Shown: in pieces, positions 1 through 7,970 of the stretch
How the letters are laid out: every line of letters starts with the position of its first letter
Numbering within the stretch: the stretch's first letter is position 1
DNA from: a virus
Strand: one strand, 5' to 3'
Length of the DNA: 64,000 nucleotides
IMG/VR virus record: IMGVR_UViG_3300022858_000345
Coordinates: 1-64,000 of that record
Position numbers and translations under genes: made by a program
The notes under the pieces: model-generated
What the model saw: only the letters and a program-made list of their open reading frames with translations
What the model was told of the DNA's origin: nothing
Databases searched by the model: none

Positions 1-105
1 TTCATGCTTGGATGGGAGAGATGTGATAAATGCGGGAAGGAGAAATATACTGGAAAGAACATTCAATTCACCGAGATAAAGTTTCCTACAATCATACTTA
101 AATAA
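1..105 (+). CDS. C-terminal end of a protein cut by the window edge
   Basis: Frame 1 is open from the first base to a TAA at 103-105, giving 34 residues. It contains a C-x2-C pair (CDKCGK) of the kind seen in small zinc-binding phage proteins. A coding start two bases after the stop (108) fits an operon end-to-end arrangement. Whether it is the tail of a larger protein cannot be seen. Confidence 0.5.
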   Translation, partial: FMLGWERCDKCGKEKYTGKNIQFTEIKFPTIILK

Positions 106-107
106 CT

Positions 108-248
108 ATGCCTGAAGAAGAACCAACATTAAGCGAAGAGAAACTACTGTCTATTGAAAAACAGGTGGAGGATATAGCTTTAAAACATAAAGAAATGTTT
201 GAGCTAATAGATCAGATCAGAGAATTAATTAAACAACTTAATAAATAA
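108..248 (+). CDS. small acidic/helical protein, 46 aa
   Basis: ATG at 108 follows the previous stop by two bases and TAA is at 246-248, three bases before the next ATG. The product is rich in Glu/Lys/Leu and looks like a single amphipathic helix or short coiled coil. No family recognised. The tight spacing on both sides supports it as a real operon member. Confidence 0.5.
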   Translation: MPEEEPTLSEEKLLSIEKQVEDIALKHKEMFELIDQIRELIKQLNK

Positions 249-251
249 TAC

Positions 252-779
252 ATGAAAATTGCATTAGAAGGAGCAATGAGCACAGGTAAAACTACTATAG
301 GAGAACTTGTGGCAAAAAAATTAGGAGTGACTTTTATTGAAGAAGCTGCTCGAAAAGCTTTAAAGGCTGGTTTTGAATTAGATAAAGGAGCCACATTTGA
401 AAGTCAAATATGGATGCTTGCTTACCAGTATGTTGGAGAGTTTAAGTGTTCTGAGGGTTTTATAGCTGATAGAGGAATTATGAGTATTGCAGTATATACA
501 GCTTTAAATGATACTATAAAAAAATCATCTAAAGAGAATATTATAAATTTAATTAAGAATGAGTTAGTAGGAAATAAACAGTATGACAAAATAATTTATT
601 TTCCTCCAAATGTTTTAAAATTAGAAGATGATGGTGTTAGATGCGTAGATGAATCTTTTCAAAAAGCATTGCATGAAACTTATTTAAAACTCTTTTCAGA
701 TTGGGGATTAGATTATTATGTTCTTAAATCTGTAGAGATAGAAGATAGGGTTGAAGAAATTTGTAAGCTTATTATTTAA
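252..779 (+). CDS. P-loop kinase, AAA/NadR-like
   Basis: The 175-residue protein starts with a P-loop (GAMSTGKTT, residues 8-16) and is the size of small phage nucleotide or nucleoside kinases. The FIEEAARKA segment after strand 2 is typical of the NadR/AAA_28-like kinase family, in which an acidic pair binds the acceptor substrate. It probably phosphorylates a nucleoside, nicotinamide riboside or a related small molecule in the cytoplasm; the substrate cannot be read from sequence. It follows the 108-248 gene by three bases. The fold is clear, the exact substrate is not. Confidence 0.7.
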   Translation: MKIALEGAMSTGKTTIGELVAKKLGVTFIEEAARKALKAGFELDKGATFESQIWMLAYQYVGEFKCSEGFIADRGIMSIAVYTALNDTIKKSSKENIINLIKNELVGNKQYDKIIYFPPNVLKLEDDGVRCVDESFQKALHETYLKLFSDWGLDYYVLKSVEIEDRVEEICKLII

Positions 780-789
780 CTTTAAATAT

Positions 790-1011
790 ATGTTCGACAA
801 AAAATTTGCAGTATTACTAACCACAATACACGCATGGATGATGGCTTTCTTTGCAGGAGCGGGTATCCTGTTTGCTATTTCAGAAGCGAGTAAGTTCTAT
901 GATTTTGCTATAGGACTTGGATTTTTTATTGGTGTTATATTAGTAGGATTCATTTACCTTTCAATTTGGTATTTGATAATCTTTCTAATTAGAAAATCAA
1001 TTCTGAAATAG
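790..1011 (+). CDS. small membrane protein, two TM segments
   Basis: I chose ATG 790 (MFDKKFAV...) rather than the upstream in-frame start at 751, which lies inside the preceding kinase gene. The 73 residues form two hydrophobic segments (roughly 10-33 and 40-66) separated by a short polar turn, ending in a positively charged tail. No family recognised. A hairpin terminator follows at once, so this closes the first transcription unit. Confidence 0.6.
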   Translation: MFDKKFAVLLTTIHAWMMAFFAGAGILFAISEASKFYDFAIGLGFFIGVILVGFIYLSIWYLIIFLIRKSILK

Positions 1012-1016
1012 AACTC

Positions 1017-1048
1017 AGAAGCCCTATTCAAAAATGGGTAGGGCTTCT
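1017..1048 (+). terminator. hairpin terminator
   Basis: A perfect 10-bp stem (AGAAGCCCTA, 1017-1026, with TAGGGCTTCT, 1039-1048) encloses a 12-nt loop just after the stop of the membrane protein. The downstream tract is A/T-rich (ataataatta) rather than a pure T run, so termination strength is uncertain. Confidence 0.7.
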
Positions 1049-1062
1049 ATAATAATTATACT

Positions 1063-1263
1063 ATGGAACAAATTGTAAGTAAATTAATGGCAAATGTATT
1101 ATCAGGAGAAGGTAATGCTGATAGGTGTTTAGCTATATTGGGATGGAGAGGCCCGTCTTTTGCTTTTGTTCTGAAAGAAGAGATATTATCAATGGGGCCT
1201 GATACTCAGCAAATGTTTGTAAATAAAATACATAGTCAGGAATTAATTGGATTAGAATCTTTT
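1063..1263 (+). pseudogene. 5' part of a phage gene interrupted by the IS1595-type element
   Basis: The reading frame from ATG 1063 runs into the transposon's left inverted repeat at 1264 and stops by chance at 1296. Removing the element and one 8-bp duplication (AATCTTTT) joins codons at 1261-1263 in frame to 4853, giving a continuous protein of 67 + 41 residues that ends at TGA 4976-4978. The N-terminal part reads like a small helical hypothetical protein. Function unknown. The reconstruction is seen directly in the sequence. Confidence 0.8.
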
Positions 1264-1287
1264 GGGAATTATATACAATGTTACCCA
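1256..1287 (+). repeat. left target duplication plus left terminal inverted repeat
   Basis: AATCTTTT (1256-1263) is the left copy of the 8-bp target duplication. Bases 1264-1287 start GGGAATTATA and end GTTACCCA; they are the exact reverse complement of 4821-4844. Confidence 0.95.
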
Positions 1288-1346
1288 TTTACTTGACTTT
1301 TATCTTCAATTTGGGTAAGATTGCCCCATAAGTAACCAAACAACAA

Positions 1347-2267
1347 ATGAGCAATTCTAAGCAAAGGCAGAAAATCTCTATCCTACAAATCACATCGATG
1401 TTTCCCGATAACAAATCAGCCGAGGAATGGTTTATAAAAACTCGCTGGAATGATGAAATAAAATGTACAAGTTGTAATTCCTCAAGAATCTCAGAGCGTA
1501 AAACTAAAGCAAGATCATGGCGCTGTAAGGATTGTAGAAAGGATTTTAGTACAAAGACCGACACAATCATGCAGGGAAGCAATTTAGGCTTTAGGATTTG
1601 GGCAATCGCCATTTACCTTCTTACGACAAGTTTAAAAGGTGTTGCTAGTACAAAATTGGCAAGTGATTTAAATATAACTCAGAAATCTGCTTGGCATTTA
1701 GCAATGAGGATTCGAGAAACTTACAAGAGCAATGTAGGCAAGCTTTCAGGAACTATTGAAGTGGATGAGGCTTATTTTGGAGGTAAGGAGAGAAACAAAC
1801 ATGCTAATAAGAGGTTGAAAGCAGGTCGTGGGGCTGTTGGAAAGCAGGCAGTTATCGGAGCTAAGCAAAGAGGTGGGGAAATCGTAGCTCAAACACTCGA
1901 TAAGACGACAAAGGCTGAATTACAGGGGTTTATAAACGAAACAGTAGAAACAGGCTCTAATGTAATGACAGACGACCACAGGGGATATTTAAACATGAAC
2001 GGATACAATCACGATTCAGTTAGTCATAGCGTTGGTGAATATGTAAGAGATCAGGCACATACAAACGGTATAGAAAGTTTCTGGGCTTTATTGAAACGTG
2101 GTTACAATGGCACACACCATCATATGAGTAAAAAACATCTTGGTCAGTATGTAAGTGAATTTGCAGGGCGACACAATACTCGTTCTTTAGATACCATGTT
2201 TCAAATGTCCAGTATAATGTATAGTATGGTTGGGAAAAGACTAAAATATAACGACTTAATAGCATGA
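1347..2267 (+). CDS. IS1595-family (ISXO2-like) DDE transposase
   Basis: A 306-residue transposase that cuts and rejoins the element ends. The N-terminus has a zinc ribbon (C-x2-C at about residue 38, C-x2-C at about residue 59) that binds the terminal repeats. The catalytic core has the ISXO2 signature VDEAYFGGKE (first Asp), a second Asp in VMTDDHRGY, and the C-terminal NGIESFWALLKRGYNGTHH motif with the final acidic residue. The length matches the family. ATG 1347 gives a full zinc ribbon. The stop overlaps the next start (ATGA), so the passenger gene is probably co-translated. Confidence 0.95.
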   Translation: MSNSKQRQKISILQITSMFPDNKSAEEWFIKTRWNDEIKCTSCNSSRISERKTKARSWRCKDCRKDFSTKTDTIMQGSNLGFRIWAIAIYLLTTSLKGVASTKLASDLNITQKSAWHLAMRIRETYKSNVGKLSGTIEVDEAYFGGKERNKHANKRLKAGRGAVGKQAVIGAKQRGGEIVAQTLDKTTKAELQGFINETVETGSNVMTDDHRGYLNMNGYNHDSVSHSVGEYVRDQAHTNGIESFWALLKRGYNGTHHHMSKKHLGQYVSEFAGRHNTRSLDTMFQMSSIMYSMVGKRLKYNDLIA

Positions 2268-4666
2268 GTGAAAACACATTAAACGAAAGAAAGACTGAAA
2301 ATCTTGTTCGTGATATGTTGAGGAAGCGTGGGTACTATGATGACAGCTCTATTGTTATTGAGGAGCAAAAATCAGATAATCCAAAGATTGATAAACTCTT
2401 AAAAAGTGCTTCGAAATCAGGTAGTGGTCGTGGATACCCAGAGTTCATAATATCATTCAAAAATGAGCCAAGAAACTTAATCGTGATTGAGTGTAAAGCC
2501 TCCACAAAAGACCATCAAAGTAAAGATAGGAAGCAGTATTCAAGGTGTGCCGTAGATGGTGTGTTGTTATACGCTAATTACTTAAAAGATAGTTTTAATG
2601 TTATAGCCATAGCAGTCAGCGGAGAAACCGAAAGAGAAGTGAAGATATCGCACTTTTTATGGCTTCAAGAAAAGCACACATATAAAGATATAAGCGATAA
2701 GACTATTCTTGACCCAGAATCTATTTTTTCAATTGTTGAAAAACAATCTAAACCACTTAAAGAGGAAGAATTGGTTAAAAAAGCCATTGAGTATAACAAA
2801 AACTTACATAGCTATTCTACACCAGAAGTTGAAAGATGCACTTTGATTAGCTCAATCTTAGTAGCATTACAGGATATTTCATTCACAAACACCTTCCATA
2901 ATTATACTCACGATAAAGACGATGAAGATTACAACCCAAACATAGTACTACTAGATGAGTTGCTAGGAGCCTGTAAAAGAATTTTTAGAAAAAACAAGAT
3001 TAGTGATGATAAAATGGAGATTATTTTAAGAGAATATGAAAAAATCAAATCAAACCATACCTTTAGAAGTAAAGTAATTACCAAGAATAAGAAAAAAGAA
3101 CAAAACACTATTTTAAGAGATTTAATAGATGACATAAATACCAATATCATGCCATATATAAACAAGAATGTTTATGATGTTCTTGGTAAATTCTACACAC
3201 AATTCATTAGATACGCTGGAAGTGATAGTAAAACAGGGTTGGTATTGACACCTACGCACGTAGCCGATTTTTTTTGTGATATAGCAGAGATTAAAGATAA
3301 CGATATAGTTTTTGACCCTTGTTGTGGTACAGGTGGTTTTTTAGTATCTTCTATGAAGTATATGCTAGAAAAATCAGGCAATGACCTCAAAAGACAAAAG
3401 GAAATAAAATCAAATCAACTTATAGGAATTGAAAAAAGAGCAGATATGTTTGCACATGCCTGTTCAAATATGATGATGAGAGGAGACGGGAAAAGTAATA
3501 TCTATTTTGGAGATTGCTTTGATGAAGACTTAAAAGAAGAAATCAAAAAGAAAAAACCAACAAAGGCACTTCTCAATCCTCCTTACGACGTAGGAGAAGC
3601 TGGACAACTTGAGTTTATAGAAAACTCTTTAGAGTGCATAGAAAAGAGTGGTATTTGTGTAGCTATATGCCAAATGTCAACAGTCGTTTCTTCAAAAAAA
3701 GATCCTATAATAGTAAGGGGGCGATTACTTGAAAAGCATACGCTAAAGGCTGTTTTCTCTATGCCTAATGAGCTTTTTCATCCCATTGGTGTTGTCACTT
3801 GTATTTTGGTGTTTGAGGCACACAATCCGCATCCAAAGAATAAAGAGACTTTTTTTGGATACTTCAAGAATGATGGTTTTGTAAAACAAAAGGACAAAGG
3901 GAGGGTGGATTGTGATGAAAAATGGAGTGGCATTAAAAAGGAGTGGTTAAGCGCTTATGTAAATAATAAAGAGATTGCTGGGTTGAGTGCTACTAGAAAG
4001 ATAAAAGCAGAAGATGAGTGGTGTGCAGAAGCATATATGTCAACAGACTATAGTGATTTAACAAATGATAATTTTTCTAATGTTATTAGAGATTTCGTAG
4101 CGTTTAAAATATTAAGCAAGCAATCTACTAGTGGTAAAATTGGTTCTAAAGCTATAAATAAGTCTTATTCTCTTGGGGTAGAGAAGTGGGAATATTTTAA
4201 TATTAACAATATCTTTCCTACTATAGAAGCTACCAAGGGGGGAACAACAGGTGAATTAACTCAGGGAGATGAAATACCATATATTGCTGCTAAGAAAAAT
4301 ATTAACGGGCTAGATATGATGTGTGCAAAAAAGAGTAATGAACAATTTATCTCTGAAGGTAATTGTATTGTTTTTATACAATTAGGTGCGGGAAGTGCAG
4401 GATATACAACATATCAAGAAAAAGATTTTATTGGGATGAGTGGGAAAACATCATGTGGCTATAATGATAAACTTAATAAGTATAATGGACTCTTTCTTGT
4501 TGCAATTCTTGATAAAGAAAGACCGAAGTTTTCTTTTGGAAGAAGTTGGACTGGGCATAGGCTAACTTCAACAAAAATCAAACTCCCTGTTAATCAAAAA
4601 GGAGAGCCTGATTGGAAGTTTATGGAAGAATACATAAAATCATTACCTTATTCTTCAAATCTATAG
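2264..4666 (+). CDS. fused restriction endonuclease/N6-adenine methylase, type IIG-like
   Basis: An 800-residue protein combining three modules. The N-terminal PD-(D/E)XK nuclease shows Glu60 and the E76-C-K78 core. The gamma-type N6-adenine methylase in the middle has motif I DPCCGTGGFL at about residue 350 and motif IV NPPY at about 438. The C-terminal part (about 630-800) resembles a type I HsdS-like target recognition domain. This layout fits BcgI/type IIG enzymes that cut and methylate with one polypeptide. It is a transposon passenger, so it may act as an addiction or superinfection-exclusion gene; that is inference. All catalytic motifs are intact. Confidence 0.85.
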   Translation: MSENTLNERKTENLVRDMLRKRGYYDDSSIVIEEQKSDNPKIDKLLKSASKSGSGRGYPEFIISFKNEPRNLIVIECKASTKDHQSKDRKQYSRCAVDGVLLYANYLKDSFNVIAIAVSGETEREVKISHFLWLQEKHTYKDISDKTILDPESIFSIVEKQSKPLKEEELVKKAIEYNKNLHSYSTPEVERCTLISSILVALQDISFTNTFHNYTHDKDDEDYNPNIVLLDELLGACKRIFRKNKISDDKMEIILREYEKIKSNHTFRSKVITKNKKKEQNTILRDLIDDINTNIMPYINKNVYDVLGKFYTQFIRYAGSDSKTGLVLTPTHVADFFCDIAEIKDNDIVFDPCCGTGGFLVSSMKYMLEKSGNDLKRQKEIKSNQLIGIEKRADMFAHACSNMMMRGDGKSNIYFGDCFDEDLKEEIKKKKPTKALLNPPYDVGEAGQLEFIENSLECIEKSGICVAICQMSTVVSSKKDPIIVRGRLLEKHTLKAVFSMPNELFHPIGVVTCILVFEAHNPHPKNKETFFGYFKNDGFVKQKDKGRVDCDEKWSGIKKEWLSAYVNNKEIAGLSATRKIKAEDEWCAEAYMSTDYSDLTNDNFSNVIRDFVAFKILSKQSTSGKIGSKAINKSYSLGVEKWEYFNINNIFPTIEATKGGTTGELTQGDEIPYIAAKKNINGLDMMCAKKSNEQFISEGNCIVFIQLGAGSAGYTTYQEKDFIGMSGKTSCGYNDKLNKYNGLFLVAILDKERPKFSFGRSWTGHRLTSTKIKLPVNQKGEPDWKFMEEYIKSLPYSSNL

Positions 4667-4669
4667 CCT

Positions 4670-4816
4670 ATGAATAAAAATACTCACCAAAAACAAGCAG
4701 GTCGCCCGCCTCAAAACATAGTAGAGCCTATTAAAGATACCCCTGAGAATGTGGCAAGGGCAATTATGGCAGGCTCTAAAAAGCAAAATAAACTTATTCA
4801 GCAATCAAGTAGCTAG
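4670..4816 (+). CDS. small basic protein with AT-hook-like motif, transposon passenger
   Basis: 48 residues from ATG 4670, three bases after the restriction gene stop, to TAG 4814-4816 just inside the right inverted repeat. It contains a GRPP motif like an AT-hook core and is Gln/Lys rich. It could be an element-encoded DNA-binding regulator; no family recognised. Its position inside the element, with only 4 bp left before the repeat, supports it as cargo. Confidence 0.45.
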   Translation: MNKNTHQKQAGRPPQNIVEPIKDTPENVARAIMAGSKKQNKLIQQSSS

Positions 4817-4820
4817 GCAC

Positions 4821-4852
4821 TGGGTAACATTGTATATAATTCCCAATCTTTT
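4821..4852 (+). repeat. right terminal inverted repeat plus right target duplication
   Basis: Bases 4821-4844 (TGGGTAAC...AATTCCC) mirror 1264-1287 without a mismatch. They are followed by the second AATCTTTT at 4845-4852. Confidence 0.95.
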
Positions 4853-4978
4853 AGTGTTTATATAAATAGTACTTTAGACCCTGAAATAAAGGTATTAGTT
4901 GAACAGCATTTATTGAAATTTTTATTACCCAATTTTTTTAAAACATTAAAAAATGAAACGAAAAGCAATTATAGTTGA
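4853..4978 (+). pseudogene. 3' part of the gene interrupted by the transposon
   Basis: This stretch continues the frame of 1063-1263 for 41 codons to TGA 4976-4978, overlapping the start of the next gene (ATG 4953) by 26 nt in another frame. On its own it has no start. The join across one copy of the target duplication restores an ORF of about 108 codons. Confidence 0.75.
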
Positions 4979-5402
4979 TATTGACGGTACTTTAGCAAAT
5001 GTAGACCATAGGCTAAAATATTTAACTGCTCCTAAAGTAAGAGGATTAAAAAAAGCATTTCACGATAGGCTTCATTTAGACACTCCTAATGAATGGTGTA
5101 AAAAGATTATAGAGCTATTTATAGCTGAGGGAACTACAGTAATATTATTAACTTGCCGTCCTATTATATATAAAAGTCAAACTTTTGATTGGCTTAGAAC
5201 TAATAATATTGAGTACGATATTCTGTATATGCGCCCCCTAGACGATAGTAGACCTGATTGTGTTATTAAAAAAGAACTTTATAATAATTGTATAAAGGAG
5301 TACTATGATGTCAGCTTTATTTTAGAGGATAGAAAAGCGGTAGTACAAATGTGGAGGAAATTAGGATTAGTGTGCTTACAATGTGAAAAAGGAGAATTTT
5401 AA
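4953..5402 (+). CDS. HAD-superfamily phosphatase, PseT 3'-phosphatase-like
   Basis: A 149-residue HAD phosphatase. The nucleophile motif is IVDIDGTLANVDHRL (DxDGT at about residues 9-13), motif II is ILLTCRP, a Lys sits in the VIKKELYNN segment, and the acidic ILEDRK segment is motif IV. The order and spacing match the 3'-phosphatase domain of T4 polynucleotide kinase-phosphatase, which removes 3' phosphates from nucleic acid ends. The kinase domain is absent, so it may work in nucleic acid repair or on nucleotides. Family clear, substrate inferred. Confidence 0.75.
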   Translation: MKRKAIIVDIDGTLANVDHRLKYLTAPKVRGLKKAFHDRLHLDTPNEWCKKIIELFIAEGTTVILLTCRPIIYKSQTFDWLRTNNIEYDILYMRPLDDSRPDCVIKKELYNNCIKEYYDVSFILEDRKAVVQMWRKLGLVCLQCEKGEF

Positions 5403-5421
5403 ATAATAAAATATAAAATTT

Positions 5422-5706
5422 ATGTCTACAGAAAATAGCTATTCTACAACAGATTTTGGATTTTCCTGTTATCTATTAACTAACAACATTGATATTGTTG
5501 AAGTTATTTTAAAAGATAGAGATAGAGGTATTTGTGAATTTATTTTTTTAATATCTAAAGAGGATGAATTTTTTCAAGATATGGAAAATAAATGGTATAA
5601 CTCAAATGACACAAAAGCCATTAAAGACATTTTAAGGGCTAGTAGAATTTTAAAAGGCAAATTAAAAATATGTTTGCTTCAAAATAACGCCCCAAGAAAA
5701 ATATAA
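5422..5706 (+). CDS. hypothetical protein, 94 aa
   Basis: An acidic/basic mixed cytoplasmic protein that begins 20 nt after the phosphatase stop, with an A/T-rich leader and no Shine-Dalgarno sequence. No motif recognised. It is the last gene before a strong promoter at 5711-5739. Confidence 0.5.
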   Translation: MSTENSYSTTDFGFSCYLLTNNIDIVEVILKDRDRGICEFIFLISKEDEFFQDMENKWYNSNDTKAIKDILRASRILKGKLKICLLQNNAPRKI

Positions 5707-5710
5707 ATAC

Positions 5711-5739
5711 TTGATAATTTTTAAAAAATGTTCTATAAT
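5711..5739 (+). promoter_or_regulatory. sigma70-type promoter for the HNH gene at 5765
   Basis: TTGATA (5711-5716), 17-bp spacer, perfect TATAAT (5734-5739). The promoter is framed by an inverted repeat CTTGATA/TATCAAG (5710-5716 and 5739-5745), which could be an operator. It sits about 25 bp before the homing endonuclease start. Confidence 0.7.
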
Positions 5740-5764
5740 ATCAAGAGTATTATAACTAAGAACT

Positions 5765-6277
5765 ATGCCCGCAAAGGGTTCTAAACTTTCAGAAGAGCAA
5801 AAGGAGCATTTAAGACTAATTAATACTGGTAAAAAACACTCTGAAAAAACTAAGAAAAAAATGAGTAGTGCTCATAAAGGAGTAAACATTTGGTCGAAAG
5901 GTAGAAAATGGACAGACGAGCAAAAGAAAAGTTTAAAAGGAAGAAAAGTTTGGAACACTGGTAAGAAGTGTCCTAGTTTAGCAGCTAAAATATCTGGGGA
6001 TAAATGTCATTTTTGGAAAGGAGGCATAACGCCTGGGAGACTAAAAATTAGAAATAGTGCAGAGTTTAAAGAATGGAGAAGAAAAGTATTTAAAAGAGAT
6101 AATTACACTTGCCAGGAGTGTACTGATAAACGAGGAGGAAATTTAGAAGCCCACCATATAAAACCATTTTCTAAATACCCAAAATTAAGATTTGAAGTAA
6201 CCAATGGACAAACTTTATGTAAAGAATGCCATAAAAAAACAGATAGTTATGGTGGTCTCTCTAATAAAAAAATATAA
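5765..6277 (+). CDS. NUMOD3-HNH homing endonuclease
   Basis: A 170-residue free-standing homing endonuclease. The N-terminal half holds two to three short NUMOD3 DNA-binding repeats (GKKHSEKTKKKMSSAHKG type). The C-terminal half is an HNH nuclease with C-x2-C (CQEC), EAHHIKPFSKYP as the HNH core and CKECHK. The enzyme would nick or cut a related genome at an unoccupied site so that this gene is copied in. Three close relatives lie in the window (15326, 19407, 24400). It has its own promoter. Confidence 0.9.
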   Translation: MPAKGSKLSEEQKEHLRLINTGKKHSEKTKKKMSSAHKGVNIWSKGRKWTDEQKKSLKGRKVWNTGKKCPSLAAKISGDKCHFWKGGITPGRLKIRNSAEFKEWRRKVFKRDNYTCQECTDKRGGNLEAHHIKPFSKYPKLRFEVTNGQTLCKECHKKTDSYGGLSNKKI

Positions 6278-6292
6278 TATAAATATAACAAT

Positions 6293-7060
6293 ATGCAACC
6301 AAAACACATATCACCATCTCAGATTGGCACTTTCTTGACCTGTCCTCTTCAGTACAAATATTCTTATTTAGATGGTTTACCAAAACCACCTCCAAACATC
6401 TATATGATATATGGCTCTGCTTTTCATGCGGCTTTAGAGTTTAACTACCAGCAAAAAATAAAGAGTAGAAAAGATTTACCATCTTCAGAAGTTATATCAA
6501 AATTTGATGAAGTTTTTGAGAGAGAATTAAAAAAGCATAATATTTTTAATAATAAAATTAGGAATGACATGTTTATATCAGCTAGAAACTCTATTGTTTG
6601 GTATATGACTAATGAGTCTTATAAAATTCAACCTAAGTTAGTTGAAGAAGTATTTGAAATAAAATTAACAAATTTTCCTATTACTATAAAAGGTATTATG
6701 GATTTGGTTACTGAAGACGATATTATAGTTGATTATAAAACTGCGGGCTTAAATTGGAGGAGTCAGTATAAAAATTTATCTAATAATGTTCAGCTCATAA
6801 TGTATGCAGTTGCTTTTAGAAAGCTATTTGATAGAAAAGAGAAAGGAATTGAATTTAATATTTTCCCTAGAAATGACGAAGTAATGTATAGAAGGGGAAC
6901 AATGTTTGACGAAGAAACAATTTTAAGATGGTTAAATAATGCTACGAATATAGACAAGATAATAAAATTGGGGGTCTTTATTCCGAACTATAATAGCTGT
7001 AGTCAGTGTTTTTATAAGAATACCTGTCCTAAGCAAGTGATAGTAGACCAAAAAACTTGA
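6293..7060 (+). CDS. Cas4/RecB-type PD-(D/E)XK exonuclease with Fe-S cluster
   Basis: A 255-residue nuclease of the Cas4/AddB family. The ISPSQIGTFLTCPLQYKYSY start holds the first cluster cysteine. The catalytic core is GIMDLV (Asp) followed by IIVDYKTA (D-x-K). Three cysteines at the C-terminus (C-x2-C-x5-C near residues 238-247) complete the 4Fe-4S site. Such phage proteins process DNA ends during recombination and replication. It opens the replication module. The stop codon overlaps the -35 box of the promoter at 7057. Confidence 0.85.
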   Translation: MQPKHISPSQIGTFLTCPLQYKYSYLDGLPKPPPNIYMIYGSAFHAALEFNYQQKIKSRKDLPSSEVISKFDEVFERELKKHNIFNNKIRNDMFISARNSIVWYMTNESYKIQPKLVEEVFEIKLTNFPITIKGIMDLVTEDDIIVDYKTAGLNWRSQYKNLSNNVQLIMYAVAFRKLFDRKEKGIEFNIFPRNDEVMYRRGTMFDEETILRWLNNATNIDKIIKLGVFIPNYNSCSQCFYKNTCPKQVIVDQKT

Positions 7061-7085
7061 AAAAGTTAAAAGAGTATGATATATT
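7057..7085 (+). promoter_or_regulatory. sigma70-type promoter (cttgaaaaagtt family)
   Basis: TTGAAA (7057-7062), 17-bp spacer, TATATT (7080-7085). It belongs to a recurrent promoter type in this genome that shares the -35 region and the spacer start AAGTTAAAA, also seen at 12662, 20453 and 20699. It drives the small gene at 7095. Confidence 0.75.
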
Positions 7086-7094
7086 GGAGGCAAC

Positions 7095-7250
7095 ATGAAA
7101 ATAAAGCTAAAAGAACTGATTAAAAAAATAGGTTGGAAAAAAACCTGTAAAGTAATGGATTTTACAGGCGTTAGAGATAAAGATAACCTAGTGGACTATG
7201 ATGTGATTTTAACTACAGAAGAAGCTGAAAAATATAATTTATTAATTTAA
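7095..7250 (+). CDS. small protein with a strong Shine-Dalgarno site, 51 aa
   Basis: ATG 7095 is preceded at 5 nt by GGAGG (7086-7090). This clear ribosome binding site is rare in the window. The 51-residue product is Lys/Glu rich and soluble; no family recognised. With its dedicated promoter and site it may be made early and abundantly, which is inference. Confidence 0.6.
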   Translation: MKIKLKELIKKIGWKKTCKVMDFTGVRDKDNLVDYDVILTTEEAEKYNLLI

Positions 7251-7261
7251 CCCAACAAAAC

Positions 7262-7969
7262 ATGGGAAAAGCTTTAGAAGTTACAGAGTTTGAAGCTGAT
7301 GTGGCGGAGTACAAGTCTATGGAGACTAAAGTTACTCAGGATTTTTTAGGTGGAGTGATGAAGTTAGGAGAGATTTTAAAACGTCAACGTGCTAAATACA
7401 AACCACAAAAACAGTGGACAGAGTATTTAGAAAAAGTAGGGAGAACAATGACAGCGGCTAATCAAAATATTCGTATTTATGAATATGCTGAAGATAATTT
7501 GAAAACTCTTATGGAGTCAAATCTTACAGGATGGGAAAAGTTAAACACTTTCTTATCTTTACCAGAACCTTTAAGAGAAAAACTTGCTGAAGAGATTAAA
7601 GGGCAAGAATTAACTGCTGAAGAATTTAGAGAGAAAGTTGTTGATCTTAAAGGAGATGAAGCAGATGTAGTAGTTACTGATGAAATGGTTGATAATTTTC
7701 CTATAGAAGAGGGTTTTGCTGATATGATAGAACAATCAACTTTAGCTGATTTACATTTTATGGCTAAAAAATTAGTAGAAGAATTTAATAAAATTGGAAA
7801 AAGTTTCTCTACTGAGTGTGTAGTTATTGCTGAAGGATTTTTAGGGATGGAAAAAGCTATCAGAGATTTAGACAAAACTAATTTTAAAAAATTAAATGCT
7901 TCTGAAAAGAAGTATTGGAAAAAGGTTATTGAAAATCAATTAGACAGACTTCTTAATGCAGTAAAATAA
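7262..7969 (+). CDS. DUF3102-like coiled-coil phage protein
   Basis: A 235-residue soluble protein. Residues about 25-75 (GEILKRQRAKYKPQKQWTEY followed by TAANQNIRIYEYAE) resemble the helical DUF3102/ParB-associated region of phage proteins in which a sterile-alpha-like helix precedes a DNA-related domain. The remainder is acidic and helical. A possible nuclease partner follows after one base. The family match rests on general pattern and is moderate. Confidence 0.5.
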   Translation: MGKALEVTEFEADVAEYKSMETKVTQDFLGGVMKLGEILKRQRAKYKPQKQWTEYLEKVGRTMTAANQNIRIYEYAEDNLKTLMESNLTGWEKLNTFLSLPEPLREKLAEEIKGQELTAEEFREKVVDLKGDEADVVVTDEMVDNFPIEEGFADMIEQSTLADLHFMAKKLVEEFNKIGKSFSTECVVIAEGFLGMEKAIRDLDKTNFKKLNASEKKYWKKVIENQLDRLLNAVK

Positions 7970-7970
7970 T

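Larger units (their letters stand above)
1264..4844 (+). mobile_element. IS1595-type transposon carrying a type IIG-like restriction-modification gene
   Basis: The 3581-bp element is bounded by perfect 24-bp inverted repeats (1264-1287 and 4821-4844) and flanked by an identical 8-bp direct repeat AATCTTTT (1256-1263 and 4845-4852). An 8-bp duplication is characteristic of the IS1595 family. It carries three genes in order: DDE transposase, a fused endonuclease-methylase-specificity protein overlapping it by 4 nt (ATGA), and a 48-residue basic protein. The perfect ends, intact genes and identical duplication indicate a recent insertion that may still be mobile. Confidence 0.95.

Noticed and set aside
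212-394. Minus-strand open frame over the kinase gene
   Set aside because: It is a shadow of the P-loop kinase; no start signal and no domain, and the sense gene is clearly coding.
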